From the NCBI GenBank assembly GCA_037783415.1, contig JAZGTN010000047.1, positions 3,658,001 to 3,722,000 of the forward strand: DNA of 64,000 nucleotides, given 5' to 3'. Origin of the DNA: Leptasterias polaris (taxonomy: Eukaryota > Echinodermata > Asteroidea > Forcipulatida > Asteriidae). Positions 10,601-20,500 of the stretch are shown piece after piece. Position numbers and translations under genes: made by a program. The notes under the pieces were generated by a model, which was given only the letters and a program-made list of their open reading frames with translations, was not told the origin of the DNA and made no database searches. Every line of letters begins with the position of its first letter. Within the stretch, counting starts at the first letter, position 1.

Positions 10601-10787
10601 TCTTTCCGGGACGGCCATTTTGACTCGGTGTGGCGAGGGCAATTTACCGCCGATCGACAACCCTTCCAAGCCTCTAGTGCTCATCTCGATGTTCTTCGAT
10701 CCCCGAGCAGTAAGCCAGGGAGGCCAAGGCCGGTCTCGGAATCGTTACACGTGGTCCGGTTCTTATTATTTCCTTTTGGCCAAGTAG
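4466..10787 (+). CDS. Secreted-type protein: coiled coil plus fibrinogen-related-like domain (partial, spliced)
   Basis: Four exons join in one frame: 4466-4645, 8470-8615, 9145-9460 and 10585-10787, giving 280 visible residues to the stop TAG at 10785-10787. Intron phases are 1, 0 and 1, with donors GTAATG, GTAATG and GTTAGT and pyrimidine-rich acceptors. Order: a leucine/lysine-rich coiled-coil segment (visible residues about 1-45); then SCKDLLETCQQPSGLYFVQ and VYCVMDEFGGGWTRFG, the pattern that opens fibrinogen-related domains (Cys, S-G-x-Y, Y-C-x-M, GGGW); then a beta-rich region ending WSGSYYFLLAK. The domain is about 200 residues, and I do not see the calcium- and ligand-binding region of classic fibrinogen domains. 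The phase-1 first acceptor shows that upstream exons exist, probably with a signal peptide, but none is identified here. A role as a secreted lectin-like or immune-recognition protein is inference. Confidence 0.72.
4950..5085 (+). repeat. Dispersed repeat R4, plus copy (MITE-like)
   Basis: It runs from about GTCTTGGTGCAAGACGTCCC to ACAGGAACGTCTTGGGAATC. The ends are imperfect inverted repeats around AAGACGT(C)CCTGT. The interior has CGCCAATAGAGGGCGC. A second copy lies at 8197-8350 in the opposite orientation within the same intron. The outer parts also match (GCGTACA and ATCTCGTC flanks). Confidence 0.7.
5391..5446. repeat. Perfect inverted repeat, 23-bp arms
   Basis: Arms 5391-5413 and 5424-5446 are exact reverse complements (TATAGTAATAACATTATTTG...) around a 10-base loop. 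Very AT-rich. It could be a small fold-back element or a chance-expanded palindrome. Confidence 0.9.
5455..5600 (+). repeat. R2 dispersed repeat
   Basis: It shares GCCATAGTGATTTGTATTGT, then GACATCACAC and a TTGCTT block, with 21682-21800. Both copies begin with 'TTTCACAAAG/ATTCACAAAG' and carry GATTAAGAT/GATTGATCTT-type pieces near each end, as expected of a short terminal-inverted-repeat element. Confidence 0.65.
6605..7066 (-). pseudogene. LINE ORF2 C-terminal fragment
   Basis: The 153-codon frame has the signature of LINE C-terminal regions: AMVLPLFDYCSVVW, LVKLHNRLARLIL, LHEALSWTALPLRW and a final LGWNKL...SLSKFKRSLL. It is abruptly truncated at its 5' end near 7066, right beside the minisatellite, and followed by an AT-rich 3' UTR-like stretch down to about 6200. 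It is a different family from the LINE at 1-2320. It is 5'-truncated and inactive. Confidence 0.88.
7198..7592. repeat. Minisatellite, 21-bp unit, 19 copies
   Basis: The unit is AAAATTGAAAAGGCGAGGGAC with small variants. Because 21 is a multiple of three, several frames on both strands stay open; the plus strand reads repeated DKIEKAR heptads that look like a coiled coil. It sits in an intron and has no splice sites or conserved flanks, so I treat the open frames as a by-product of the repeat. Confidence 0.95.
8197..8350 (-). repeat. Dispersed repeat R4, minus copy
   Basis: It is the reverse-complement partner of 4950-5085: it reads GATTCCCAAGACGTTCCTGT at the left and GGGACGTCTTGCACCAAGAC at the right, with GCGCCCTCTATTGGCGG inside. 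It has a small internal duplication (GATAGCGGGTTCGTGG). Confidence 0.75.
8470..8615 (+). CDS. Exon B of fibrinogen-related-like gene
   Basis: The acceptor is TTTCCCCAG at 8461-8469 and the donor GTAATG at 8616. It encodes LSIHIGVGHGSCEV..., then ISCKDLLETCQQPSGLYFVQ. The open frame continues past the donor, but only the splice at 8615 brings the conserved Y-C-x-M-D block of exon C into place, so the shorter exon is preferred. Confidence 0.75.
8616..9144. other. Intron B-C of the fibrinogen-related-like gene
   Basis: I see no exon or recognisable repeat in these 529 bp apart from the splice sites. Confidence 0.6.
9145..9460 (+). CDS. Exon C of fibrinogen-related-like gene: GGGW core
   Basis: The acceptor is TTTTCCATAG at 9135-9144 and the donor GTTAGT at 9461. 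It encodes VYCVMDEFGGGWTRFGKGG and about 85 further residues with alternating hydrophobic (beta-strand-like) pattern. It is the longest exon and the best match to the fibrinogen-related fold. It ends in phase 1. Confidence 0.78.
9461..10584. other. Intron C-D of the fibrinogen-related-like gene
   Basis: Near 9558 there is a 23-bp match to exon B (ATCGTGCAAAGACCT, then GTTGGAGACGTGTCAA), a partial duplicate of that exon inside the intron. Otherwise I see no exon. Confidence 0.55.
9556..9592 (+). repeat. Partial copy of exon B inside intron C-D
   Basis: The string ATCGTGCAAAGACCT followed by GTTGGAGACGTGTCAATAG repeats exon B (8538-8575) with very few changes, then diverges. This looks like a decayed tandem exon duplication, or a residue of gene conversion. 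Confidence 0.7.
10585..10787 (+). CDS. Exon D (terminal) of fibrinogen-related-like gene
   Basis: The acceptor is TATTCTCTTTCCAG ending at 10584. The two bases GA complete the phase-1 codon of exon C. It encodes DRLVCLSGTAILTRCGEGN through WSGSYYFLLAK and TAG. Third codon positions are rich in G and C, unlike the surrounding AT-rich DNA. Two cysteines could pair with those in exons B and C. A candidate AATAAA lies at about 11735, but a histone-type stem-loop lies much nearer (10977-10992). Confidence 0.72.
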
Positions 10788-10897
10788 GAATGAAAATCAT
10801 AATTATGCCGGATTTGCTGTAAAGAATAATTTATATTCGTATATTTTAATTGCTTCATTCTTTTTTTTTTTATATTTGTGTCCTAAAGCAGTACTTA

Positions 10898-11045
10898 AGC
10901 AGTATCCAGCAACAGTCCAGCATTCTCCTGAAGATGATCAGAGCATACTGATCGAAACGTTGAGTCGTTAACTACCGGTTCTTTTCAGAACCAACAGTTA
11001 CTCAAAAGAGATTTTAACATGGTGTACCGCAAACCTCTCTTAGTT
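10898..11045 (+). repeat. Dispersed element with hammerhead-like core and histone-type 3' stem-loop
   Basis: Two structured motifs follow each other. At 10928-10957 CTGAAGA is followed by a 6-bp stem (GATCAG/CTGATC, loop AGCATA) and GAAA, the layout of a hammerhead ribozyme core with one extra U; ACG/CGT could form a short third stem. At 10977-10992 GGTTCT-TTTC-AGAACC forms a 6-bp stem with a 4-base loop, flanked by ACC and AACA, followed 10 bases later by purine-rich CAAAAGAGA. Stem I of the hammerhead is not visible. Penelope-like elements are known to carry hammerhead motifs; assignment here is inference. Confidence 0.6.
10977..11011 (+). promoter_or_regulatory. Histone-mRNA-like 3' processing signal
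   Basis: The stem GGTTCT/AGAACC with loop TTTC and the downstream CAAAAGAGA match the form of animal replication-dependent histone 3' ends (6-bp stem, U-rich 4-base loop, then a purine-rich U7-binding element 10-15 bases on). No histone gene lies nearby. It lies about 190 bases after the stop codon of the fibrinogen-related-like gene, in the same orientation. Confidence 0.5.
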
Positions 11046-13080
11046 ATATTTGTGTCACATACAATTGTAATTACCTTAATATGATCCTTCAAGAAAGACT
11101 CTGCTGGGGTTGAAACGTCAGGCCACCAACTAATTTTTCATTTTTACCCTAGTTTGAGGTAAACATTTTTAAAACTTCAAAAACTAAAAACTTTTACAAC
11201 TTTAAGTTTAAAGTTGCAATCCTGGTCATAACTCGTTGGGCTCTTGGCCCCCGATCAATGTTGAATCTCATTCCGTGGTCTGGGTCTGCGCTCCAGCTTG
11301 GTGGGGTGGTTACTATTATGATTGTTATTATACTCATTGTTATGATTTTATTTGGCCAAGATTTCAACTAACATGCAACAATACAAGAAAGTAGTATTTG
11401 TTACTGTTCTATTACTAAAAATGATGTGATGGAACAGTAACAGAAAGACAAGAACAACTTTGGAATCAGATGACATGACAAACTCATTCTAAACTAGCCA
11501 GGATTAATAAAAGTGAACCAAACCGCTGTGTCTCAAAAGCTACTAATCCAATTTATAAAAATGGGAAAAAACATAAATCTAAAATGATAACAACATTGGG
11601 CAGGGGACAAGAAGGGTATGTTAGTTTTCAGGTGGCCCAGGTATTTTGGCCAGAATTGATGCCATTTCAACATCTATGATTATTTTCTAGTTCTTGTGTA
11701 ATTTGGCATGTAATTAATTGAATTTTGTGGAGAGAAATAAAATCCTAATAAAAAAAAGTTTGTTTGGGATCTCCTTGCCATTGTATTTTGTATTAATCAT
11801 TCAATGGTGTAAATAAAGTTCACATCTTCTCTAGCGACAGTGACGACTCCCTTCCTCCATGATAACACAGCGCCCTCGCATGATGTGAACCGCAAAATGC
11901 TACATGAAATGTACCTGTTGCTGCTAACAAATCATCATTTGCCGCTCATTATGCATTACAAAAATGTGTGTACAAAAAATGTTCAGTCCAAATATTTTGC
12001 TATGCAAGGACGAAATCGTTCCCTGCTAAAAACGGTTCAGTTAATAGTACCCTACAAAATGTATTTTCTATATTTAGGACTGAGAGGTGGCATTATAAAA
12101 CACATGGACTGGTATAATTCGGGCCTGTGATTGACCAGAAGAGGGTCCTATTTGATATACATGTACGAGGACCCCTTTTGGTCACTCATAGTCATATGAT
12201 ACTTAGTTACCATAACTAATGTGCCTTGATGTAGCATAGCTACACATTAATTAATAACAATTTGTATATATATACCACATGTACTTGGCCTGTCCCCTTC
12301 ATTGCAATTGCATTGCATCTGATCTGATTAAGTAGTTGTACGAAAGCTCATACATTTTTTTGTAAATGTAATTAGTTAAGTTAGTCTACTAAGGGGGCAC
12401 GGGGAGGCACGTGCCCCCCCCCCCAATTGATGTCAGTGCCCCCCCGGGTGCCCCCCCCCCCCCATTTGAAATCTGAACCTTTTAGACTATAATAATTAGC
12501 CTACCAGAATATAAAATGTTAAGTTTTATAAACTTTTATGGAGCTCTGGTGGCGTATAACTCAATGTTTCAAACTATTTTTCTATTTATACATATTATTT
12601 GTTGTACCTTTGCAATGGACAGTTGTTACCAACGTCTTCAAAGTACGGTAAATCACATCCGCAAATTGTATGATGACTCGTCGCCCGCTCGCGCCCCATT
12701 CTGCCAGTCTGCCACGTTAAATACGGTAGTGTCACATGAAGCTACACGATGTGCTGGGTGCCGTTGCATTTATTTACATGAGGAAAAGCCATTGAAAACT
12801 CTTAAGCTGTGAGAGCATTGATCTAAAATATCTGCTTCATTTGAGACATTACTTTGTTCTTCAGTGTATAGGGTATATTTAATAGTTTGTCAATATGTAA
12901 ACATCGAAATTGGGGGGGGGGGGGGGGATCAAAACAATTTCGAAAAAAAATAAAGTTTTAAACATTGATTAGGCCTACATGTACTATGCATGGCCTCAAG
13001 TGTGTAATAAATAAATACTAGTGCCAGTCCTCAAATACATAAATCCCCATAAAAAAATACTCCGGTCTCGCAATCCCATG
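11046..13080. other. Intergenic, no gene seen
   Basis: It contains an AGACTCTGCTGGGGTTGAAAC repeat piece at about 11095, two AATAAA sites (near 11735 and 11812), C-homopolymer tracts at 12412-12460 within a GGGGGCACGGGGAGGCACG-type repeat end, and a G tract at 12910-12930. Short open frames here have no conserved features. Confidence 0.6.
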
Positions 13081-13478
13081 TTAAAAGGGACACGTTGCCT
13101 TGGATCGGGCTATGAAAAGCGTTTGTGACCGTTTGTTACAAAATGCTATTGGTTAGAAAGATGTTTTAAAAGTAGAATACAATGATCCACACAAATAGGC
13201 CTATGCCTCGAAATTGCGTGGTTTTCCTTTTACTTTGCGAGCTAACACGGTCCGCCATTTTGTGGAGTCAAACATTTGACTCCACAAAATTAAAGTGGCG
13301 TGCCGTGGTAGTTCACGATGTAAAACGAAAACCACGCAATTTCGGGGCATACTTGTGTGGATTGTTATATTCTACTTTTAAAACATCATTCTAACCATAA
13401 TTATGCATTTTACAACAAACGGTTTCAAACGCTTTTCATAGACCAACTCGCCCAATCCAAGGCAACGTGTCCCTTTAA
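13081..13478. mobile_element. TTAA-flanked fold-back MITE, copy 1 (~390 bp)
   Basis: The ends AGGGACACGTTGCCTTGGAT and its reverse complement are flanked by TTAA at 13081-13084 and 13475-13478. The inverted repeat extends almost through the whole element (CACGCAATTTCG, CCACACAAGTATGCC and TTTAAAACATC pair across the centre; the middle has TGTGGAGTCAAA...TTTGACTCCACA). No coding capacity. TTAA targets are typical of piggyBac-type transposases; this link is inference. A shorter copy is at 43879-44140. Confidence 0.88.
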
Positions 13479-15010
13479 CAGTTATGATTTATTTCTACAC
13501 ATTCAAACAGTAGGCTAACTGCATGGTTCTAGATGTGCGAAAAAGAAGAGAGAAAAAAAGAAAGGGAAAAACAAAAACAACAAATCTTTGTAAATTGACC
13601 ATATTCCCTTTGGTTTAATTGAGGGGCTGTTTGGAACCCGCCATTGCGTAGATTAAGATCCAGTTTTTAAAAAGTGCAAAGGAATCTATAGTTGATTTGC
13701 CAGCAGTGCCCCCCCCTAGAAAAAATTGTGCCCCCCCCCCCCCTAAAAATTTACATTAGTCACGCCGCTGCTTGAACTACAATGTAGGACATGTGCACCC
13801 AAGAACCGAGCTCGAGTATGTAAGTAAGCAAACATTATTTTTAATTTATGCTATTAAAAAACTAGCATACTAATTACTATTTAGTATTTACTATAGTACT
13901 AAAAATCTAACCATGCTAATTAGTCAGATTTTTGTAAAGTACACAATTTGTAAAGGCTAAAACGTCATTTATCTATGACCAAACATAGGAATACCGAGGC
14001 GCTTTTAAGAAAATTTAAGAAAAGAATGGAACTATATTTGAGAGAAATTTGTATAATTTCAGGTTTACAAAAATCCAAATGAGTTAATTTGGAGTTTAAT
14101 TTTTCGAACTTGCCCCCTTTTCCTTTTTTGTGCACAGCGTTGTGAAACGGCGCCACCAATTGATTAACAAAGCAAACGCTAACCACAAGCGAACGACTGT
14201 TATATGTTAACTTCCCCAGAGTTAGTTTTCAGCAAAGATTACTGTATATACATGTACATCCGATTCTACGCGCTTGACAAAACAGTCGTTGACTGCTCAC
14301 CTCTAGTTAACAATGCAATGTAATGGCGACGAAGCTGCTTAAATAGAAAAATTATTCCGGGGAAATTATTATATGGTTTAGTAGTAAGTTCTTCTGACCA
14401 AATTCACTCCGGATAAAAATATAATAACTATTACGTCAATTCCTCAAGCACATCACGAAAAATGGTTCTGCCTCCTCCATGGACATGAATGATGGTAAGA
14501 AAAGTAGTAGTAATGTTTTTGTTCTCGTTTTAATTTAAACATACGGCAGGCCACCGCAGCACACACATGAATGTTGAAGTCTGCCTTTGTTTGACGTTTG
14601 TATTATATTTCTAGCTTGTGAGTGATTAGTAATTACTAATACTAATAGTAATAGTAGTAGTGTAGACTAGTACTTTAACTCGAGCCTTTCTACAGTACGT
14701 TTGCCAAATATTATAATTAAGTATTGTGCAGTGGTATTTTGATATGTCTTAGGGGTGGGCATTAATAAAAGGCTTTTTATTAGTCTTATTTTGGAGCCCG
14801 ACAACACAGGTTGAATACTGAATTGAATACAGATTACAGGTGACTTATAGTACCATGGAGGTAGGAATAGACTAGTCATGTCTAGTGCTTGTTGTAGCTC
14901 TTCATTCTGCTGTTCTTCGTAATCCGGTTCTCCACATTTTTCTCCAGTGTACTCATGTTTTTCTCATTGCATTTAATTTAAAGGCCTGATTTAGGGAGGG
15001 TACTACAACG

Positions 15011-15483
15011 GTGGAGGTACAACATTGGTAAGATTGAAAATATAAATGTTCACAGATTTGCACATAACTTACCATGGTATAAAGATGGTCTCATGGTGGA
15101 AAATTTCCCTTGAAATAGTTTTGCTTGAAAATTCCATAGTTTTTAGAAAATGCATAAATTGATGACGGGCCCCCAGGCACGACGAACTTCAATGTAATTT
15201 TTGTACACCGTATTTTTTTGGTCATTTTCAAAACATCACATCCGGTAGTTTCTTGTAGTTTTCCGGTATTTACTTGTATTTTCCGGTATTTTCCGTTGTT
15301 TAGTATCACCGTCTTTATCCTGCAGGATAAAATCTTATAATGGGGTTTTTCACTGTTTTGTCATGACTCCGAAGACCGATTGAGCTTTAACTTTCACAGC
15401 TTTGCTATTTCATGTATTGTATGTTATTGAAGTGTGGATACAGGTCTTTGGCAATTACCAATGTTGTACACACCCTTTAAAGG
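15011..15483 (+). mobile_element. R5 TIR element, copy 1
   Basis: The left end reads GTACAACATTGGTAAG and the right end ATTACCAATGTTGTACACAC. Internal landmarks are AATGTTCACAGATTTGCACA, TGACTCCGAAGACCGATTGAG and ACAGGTCTTTGGCAATTACC. A copy in the opposite orientation lies at 57003-57333 and a diverged relative at about 34280-34585. No coding capacity. Confidence 0.75.
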
Positions 15484-15982
15484 GAAGGTAAACCTTACTC
15501 CAATGTAATGACCATAAAAATTTACTTGGTAAGAACAAGGAGGTATAATAATTTCTACCTTCACGGTAAAAACATGGTTCTTGGTTCTTGGTTGGTTTTC
15601 CTCTAAAATACTCCATGAAAGAGTTTTGACTGGAGATGGCGGAGGGTGGACATGGGTACATGTAAGAAGCACTGCATCTGTTGAAAATGTATAACATTTT
15701 GAGAAACAATCCCCTTCAAAGGGATTCAAAAACATTTCAATCTGCGACATGAAATGTTTAGTCAGATTGTTCTAATTACCTTACGGATTATTCTTCTTAT
15801 AATGAGGACGTCATAACCACTCTTGATTTTCAGCGATATCTCAAAAAATACTACCACTTTTTGAAATTAAATTTTCACAGGATAGTTTTATTGTATATAT
15901 CTACCTTTATATACATGATATAGGATTAAAACTATGGGGCGATTCCAAAATCGAAAGGTATACTTTGCCTTTAATTTAAAGG
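15477..15982. mobile_element. R6 TIR element (AAAGG...GTATAC ends)
   Basis: The ends are CTTTAAAGGGAAGGTAAACC on the left and GGTATACTTTGCCTTTAATT on the right. Inside are TTGAGAAACAATCCCCTTC and TTTTCAGCGATATCTCAAAA landmarks. Related sequence in the other orientation spans about 47065-47430. The right end of R5 and the left end of R6 overlap at CCCTTTAAAGGG, so one inserted at the edge of the other. Confidence 0.55.
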
Positions 15983-16340
15983 TTATGTCACTTTTGGTTG
16001 GCATTTTGCATGTTTGAAATTGTAATTTTTTTTGCTCATTTATAGAAAAAAATGGACACTGTATTCAGCAAAAACTTTCACGGGTTACTTTCATTGTATC
16101 CGTTATAATTATAAATGATAAAATTGATTGCTATTGACTGCTATTTGCAAAGGGGAAATTTCAAAATGACCTTCACATTTTGTATTGAAGTCACTTTTGT
16201 GATTACCTCTTTCCATCTTTGTTTGATATTAATATTATTACTTCCCTTTAAACAATTTTCTTTTGAGCAACCGGCACTTATTGTGGTCACTAATGGGCCA
16301 TTCAGAATAATTGATGTTTTAATTATTAATGAAAATTTTG

Positions 16341-16969
16341 TTTAAGCAGGGTTCTGCCCACGGTGGTCGGTGCCGGAAAACCCGACCGGCACTCATGATT
16401 CCCCGACCGGCACTCGCAGAATTTTTTCTTTTTCCGACCACCACACATTTTCCCTTTTTTTTGCCCATTTCCTTCAAAATATTTTGAACAACGTGTAAAA
16501 CAAATTATTTACCAGTAAACAGTTTTATCCAAAATTTCGAGTAGCCTACTTCTTTGGTTTGAGTCTATTTTAATGATCCAGGATCGAGCATTCCTCCCGC
16601 CTGTACGATGTACAATATATCCAACGCACGAAACCCGCATTGATTTTGCAATGGTTTCCAGTCACGCTGATTATAGCTTTACGCTTGGAATAACATGATA
16701 CCAGTTTCATCATGTTGCGAACCCTATTCTACAGCGTTTAATACAACGGAAATGAACTGCAGAGTAAGCACCATGCTATAGATGCTGTAAATTGTTTTCC
16801 CATGGCGGTAAAGGCGTGCGCGCACTGAGGACCTATTCAAGGCACAGTTGCAGGGCGCACGTCCGTGTGTAACCACTCCGTGCACGATCGAAAGGAAATT
16901 GACTTGACTGTACTCGGGAAGAAAAAAAATTCCGGCACTAAACAAATCCTGGGCAGAACCCTGTTTAAG
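16341..16969. mobile_element. hAT-like non-autonomous element (617 bp)
   Basis: The 14-bp perfect TIRs CAGGGTTCTGCCCA (from 16347) and TGGGCAGAACCCTG (to 16963) are flanked by TTTAAG on both sides (16341-16346, 16964-16969). The CAGGG start fits hAT ends, but the visible duplication is 6 bp rather than the usual 8. The interior has a CCGACCGGCAC direct repeat and no transposase. Confidence 0.85.
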
Positions 16970-17088
16970 GGTGGGAAAAATCTAAAAAATTAGGTCATTT
17001 GTCATTGTCCATCATGTCTGTGATGTTCCATTGTTATTTGTTAACAGCAGACCTCCGCGCCAAATGGGAGAATTAGCACAAATTGCCT

Positions 17089-17124
17089 CTTCTGTTGTAA
17101 CTGCAAAGTTGCATACAACAGAAG
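17089..17124. repeat. Short hairpin
   Basis: CTTCTGTTGTAACTGCA and TGCATACAACAGAAG pair almost fully, 240 bp before the likely first MARCH exon. Function unknown. Confidence 0.6.
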
Positions 17125-17475
17125 CCAGGAAAAGCCATTATTGGCTGCATTTATTGTGCCACATCACCTTGTTAACCATTAAATAGTGAACTATGTAAAG
17201 GAAAAAGGTCTCATACTTCAAAAACGTAGCTCCACATAAATGCACCCTGCAGGTTAAATTATAATGAGCGTCACTGAGTGACGGATTTGAGCGCTATAAG
17301 AAGCCACTATCATATTTTTTTTTTTAACTGTTTACTTTATTCATTCTCTTCTGTTCTTCGTAGGGTTTCTTTATGCAAAGGAGCTTTTAAGGTGCTTCAT
17401 GTTTGACGCTCGTCCCGACCCCATGCAGTGGTGTGTTTCAAGGTTTGGTTTGTACTAAGACGCTAAGCCAGCACA

Positions 17476-17586
17476 ATGCCGCTGAAAAAGATCGCCGTCA
17501 CTCCCATCATCTCCAAACAGTCCAGCGTCGTGGAGGAAACAGAGGTGGGTCTGTGTAACCATGGCAACGAGCAGGACAGTACCAAA
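17476..17586 (+). CDS. MARCHF8: MARCHF8-like exon 1 (N-terminal cytosolic tail)
   Basis: It encodes 37 residues beginning [15 protein letters not shown] and ends with donor GTAAGT at 17587. A likely 5' UTR start is the acceptor-like TTCTTCGTAG ending at 17363, so an upstream non-coding exon probably exists. The human protein has a similar MPLHQI... start. Confidence 0.88.
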
Positions 17587-20500
17587 GTAAGTTCGTGTGC
17601 TTCTCTTTTCTTTTCTTTTTTTTCATTTAAAAAAATTTGTAATTTTTCATCAGCCTATAGCCTGCTGTACTTGATATCTTATATTTTACTTTTTTGCTTG
17701 AAAAATTGTAAATTTGTATTTAATTTTGATAATATTATCTGTTTTAAAAACAGTTTTAGAAATTGGGCCAAGTTATTTGCCTCCACAGAAATCAACAGCA
17801 CTAAAAATAGAACACAATTGAACCTGGACGTCGAGCAGAAAATGAACTTGTTAATCTGTGTTCCTTTCATCCTTTATTGAGAACAACAAAAGGCATTGTA
17901 ATCTATAAATTGCTTTGAAATTTGTAAAGCATGCATACCAGATAATTGTCATCTCATCAACTTGTTATATGCATGGTTTCCATGGAAACCCTTGGCATTT
18001 AATGATTGCATCTAATAAAATGGAACTGCAACAACAGAAAGATAACCTGTTTGAGTACAAAATAAAAATTTCTCGCCTGGCATTAGGGGGGGAAAAAAGG
18101 TTGTGGGCCCCCTTTTTTTAAAATCCAAGATGCCAGATTGTTTTCTCCTCAAAAGCCTTTGACTAGAATAGGTCAGTTACATTGTAGCTAACACTACAGA
18201 CGCGTAATGTACGCACATTTTTCTTGGTCATGGATGCAAACGGAAACACTTTTTTTACAATGTCTAAAGATGCCTTAGGCAGACGTGTATCTAGGCATGC
18301 ACTCAACGTGTTACACTTTGATTTCCCTGTAGTACATAGAGGGAAAAAAGGTAATGGAATTCATGCTCAAAATATCCCTTTTACTTGTTGGGCAAACGAT
18401 TATGACGAGAAAGAGAGCGATTGGTAGGCTGCACAATTGTTGACCAATTGTATTTGCCATTGAGGTACATGGCTGAGTATCGGCTGTTGGCTTACGGGTC
18501 AAGGGCTTGACCGATTCATGGTAAACAACCATACCACATTTTCTCAGAAGAGAGAAAGAAATCCTGACGCATTTATTGAAGAATATTGACAAGTACCTGT
18601 TCTTGGCTTTATAGTCATGGTTTCATTTCAGCAATGATATTCTTAAAAAAGAACTGTTGCGGATAATGCGAGATAATTAAAAGCCAATAGGCTGTGCAAG
18701 TCTCGCGCGCATTCGAACTTCCGGGACCATAGTGGTCCCAACCATATGGAGTTTTACGTGGGCGAGATTTTGTTTCGTCAACTATTTTAGTTTAACGTAG
18801 GTTATGACCTAGAAAAGTATACATGTTGTTGGGAATGTAATACTAAGTGATAACAAAATATGAAAGTAAAACCAATTCAACAATATAACGAAGAAAACCC
18901 AGGAATTAAACTTGACCTCAGCTTCCGGTTATTGCAAAAAATTAAAAATTGGGTGCTCGCCTCCGATCATAAAACTTACGTAAACGCTTGTTTTGGATAC
19001 GCAATTATAATCGCCAGATGCTGTAATTGCAAAGCAAACCCTTTTCATTGCAGTCTATGGTTGTTGAGGCGTCAGCATCCTCTTTAAACTGCGATACGGG
19101 TCCATTTAAGACCCGTTTGACCTTCACGAATCCGCGTAAGGGGTTTCTAAAAAGTTAACATCAAATAGGCATCCTTGTCCCAGAGTTTTAATTTTTTTTT
19201 CAAAAATAATATACACACTATTGTATTTTTTTTTTTCAAAAGCTAAAACTTTTCATAAGATTGTAATGATTTATTTTTGTTGTTCAGATTTTGTCATGAG
19301 ATATAATTTAAAACAAAGATTTAATTTCAGAAATAAAAATTTTCTTCGTTTGACGTGTTTTCTTGTTCGGATACGCGCGAGACATGAACGTTTGGTCAAT
19401 CTTTGTAATTAGTAGATTAATGATGCATGTATATACATTTGTACATGTAGTTCGCATGTTCAGAAATGATTTATGTATCCAGACATGTGCCTGATCATCA
19501 GTTACATGTAAATTACATGACTGCATCCCATTTAAATAAAAACTGGGTCAAGTATCTACAGTACCAGGCTCTGATGTCAGAAATTATTATTTGGGGGTTG
19601 AATAAAGAAAAATTTACTAGAGCGGGATTGGAACCTTCCGGTTTAACGTGCCAGCGCTCTACCAACTGAGCTATCTAGCCCTATAATATTGGTGGTCTCC
19701 CTGTTTTGTCAATATTTTTTGTCAATATCTCTTAGTCAGTTTCCCTTGTGGTTTATTATTTGATATCATTAATTTATTGCTGAATGTTACAGTTCGTTGT
19801 TTAGTTAAACAAATTCAAACACTGTAACAAGAATGCCTAATTTGATTTAATGGACTTTGGTCGAAGATCCAATTTCTGATCTCATCTCTTGGACAGCAGA
19901 GAAACCTCTTCTTTGGAGGCAATCTGTTCTCACCATCCAACATTATGACACGAAAATTGGCACAGTTAAAAAATGCAAACGAACAGTGGCAAATAAATTG
20001 TAAACAGGAAATATGTAGTCTTCAGTCAAGTTAGTGTAGACGTTGGAAAACTTGTTCGTTTTTTATCTGAGTGCAGTTCTGTGGCACAGTGATTTTAACA
20101 CAAAATGCAAAGTACGCACCTTCAAATAAAAGAGATGACACACCTTTGTGAGTTTTATGCAAGTCAAGAAGAAATTGGGCATAAAGTACAGACATTTCAT
20201 GAGATGGATCGGAAAGGGGCCTAGACAGTCGCACACATATTGTCCCTTATCCACAGGCAGAAGGAATCAATACAGAGACAGTTCTGCTCTCACTGTTCCA
20301 CCGTATGTAATTAAGGCATGGCCTTGTCCATGTACAATACATGTAGTTTCCTTTTAAAAAGCAGTAAATAGTGTTTATCGTAAACAGTTGCAGGCCTGCT
20401 ACCTTATGGAGGCAGTGGAGGCAATTGCGTCCATGCCCCTGGTCATTAACTACATGCCCCTGGTCATTAACTCCGTGCCCCTGGTCATTAACTCCATGCC

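Larger units (their letters stand above)
13479..16340. other. Intergenic, repeat-rich
   Basis: I see no exon. C tracts near 13710-13745 end in AAAATTTACATTAGTCACGCC, a transposon-end-like phrase. Two TIR elements lie at 15011-15483 and 15477-15980. A short ATG-containing segment with a good donor (14479-14494, GTAAGA) could be a non-coding first exon of the MARCH-type gene, but nothing else supports this. Confidence 0.5.

Noticed and set aside
11090..11098. CAAGAAAGA as an exact histone downstream element
   Set aside because: It is about 98 bases from the stem-loop, too far for U7-dependent processing, and belongs to a different repeat piece.
19612..19682. Functional tRNA gene
   Set aside because: The B box is mutated (GGTTCCAATCC) and the anticodon arm does not pair properly, so it is a remnant.
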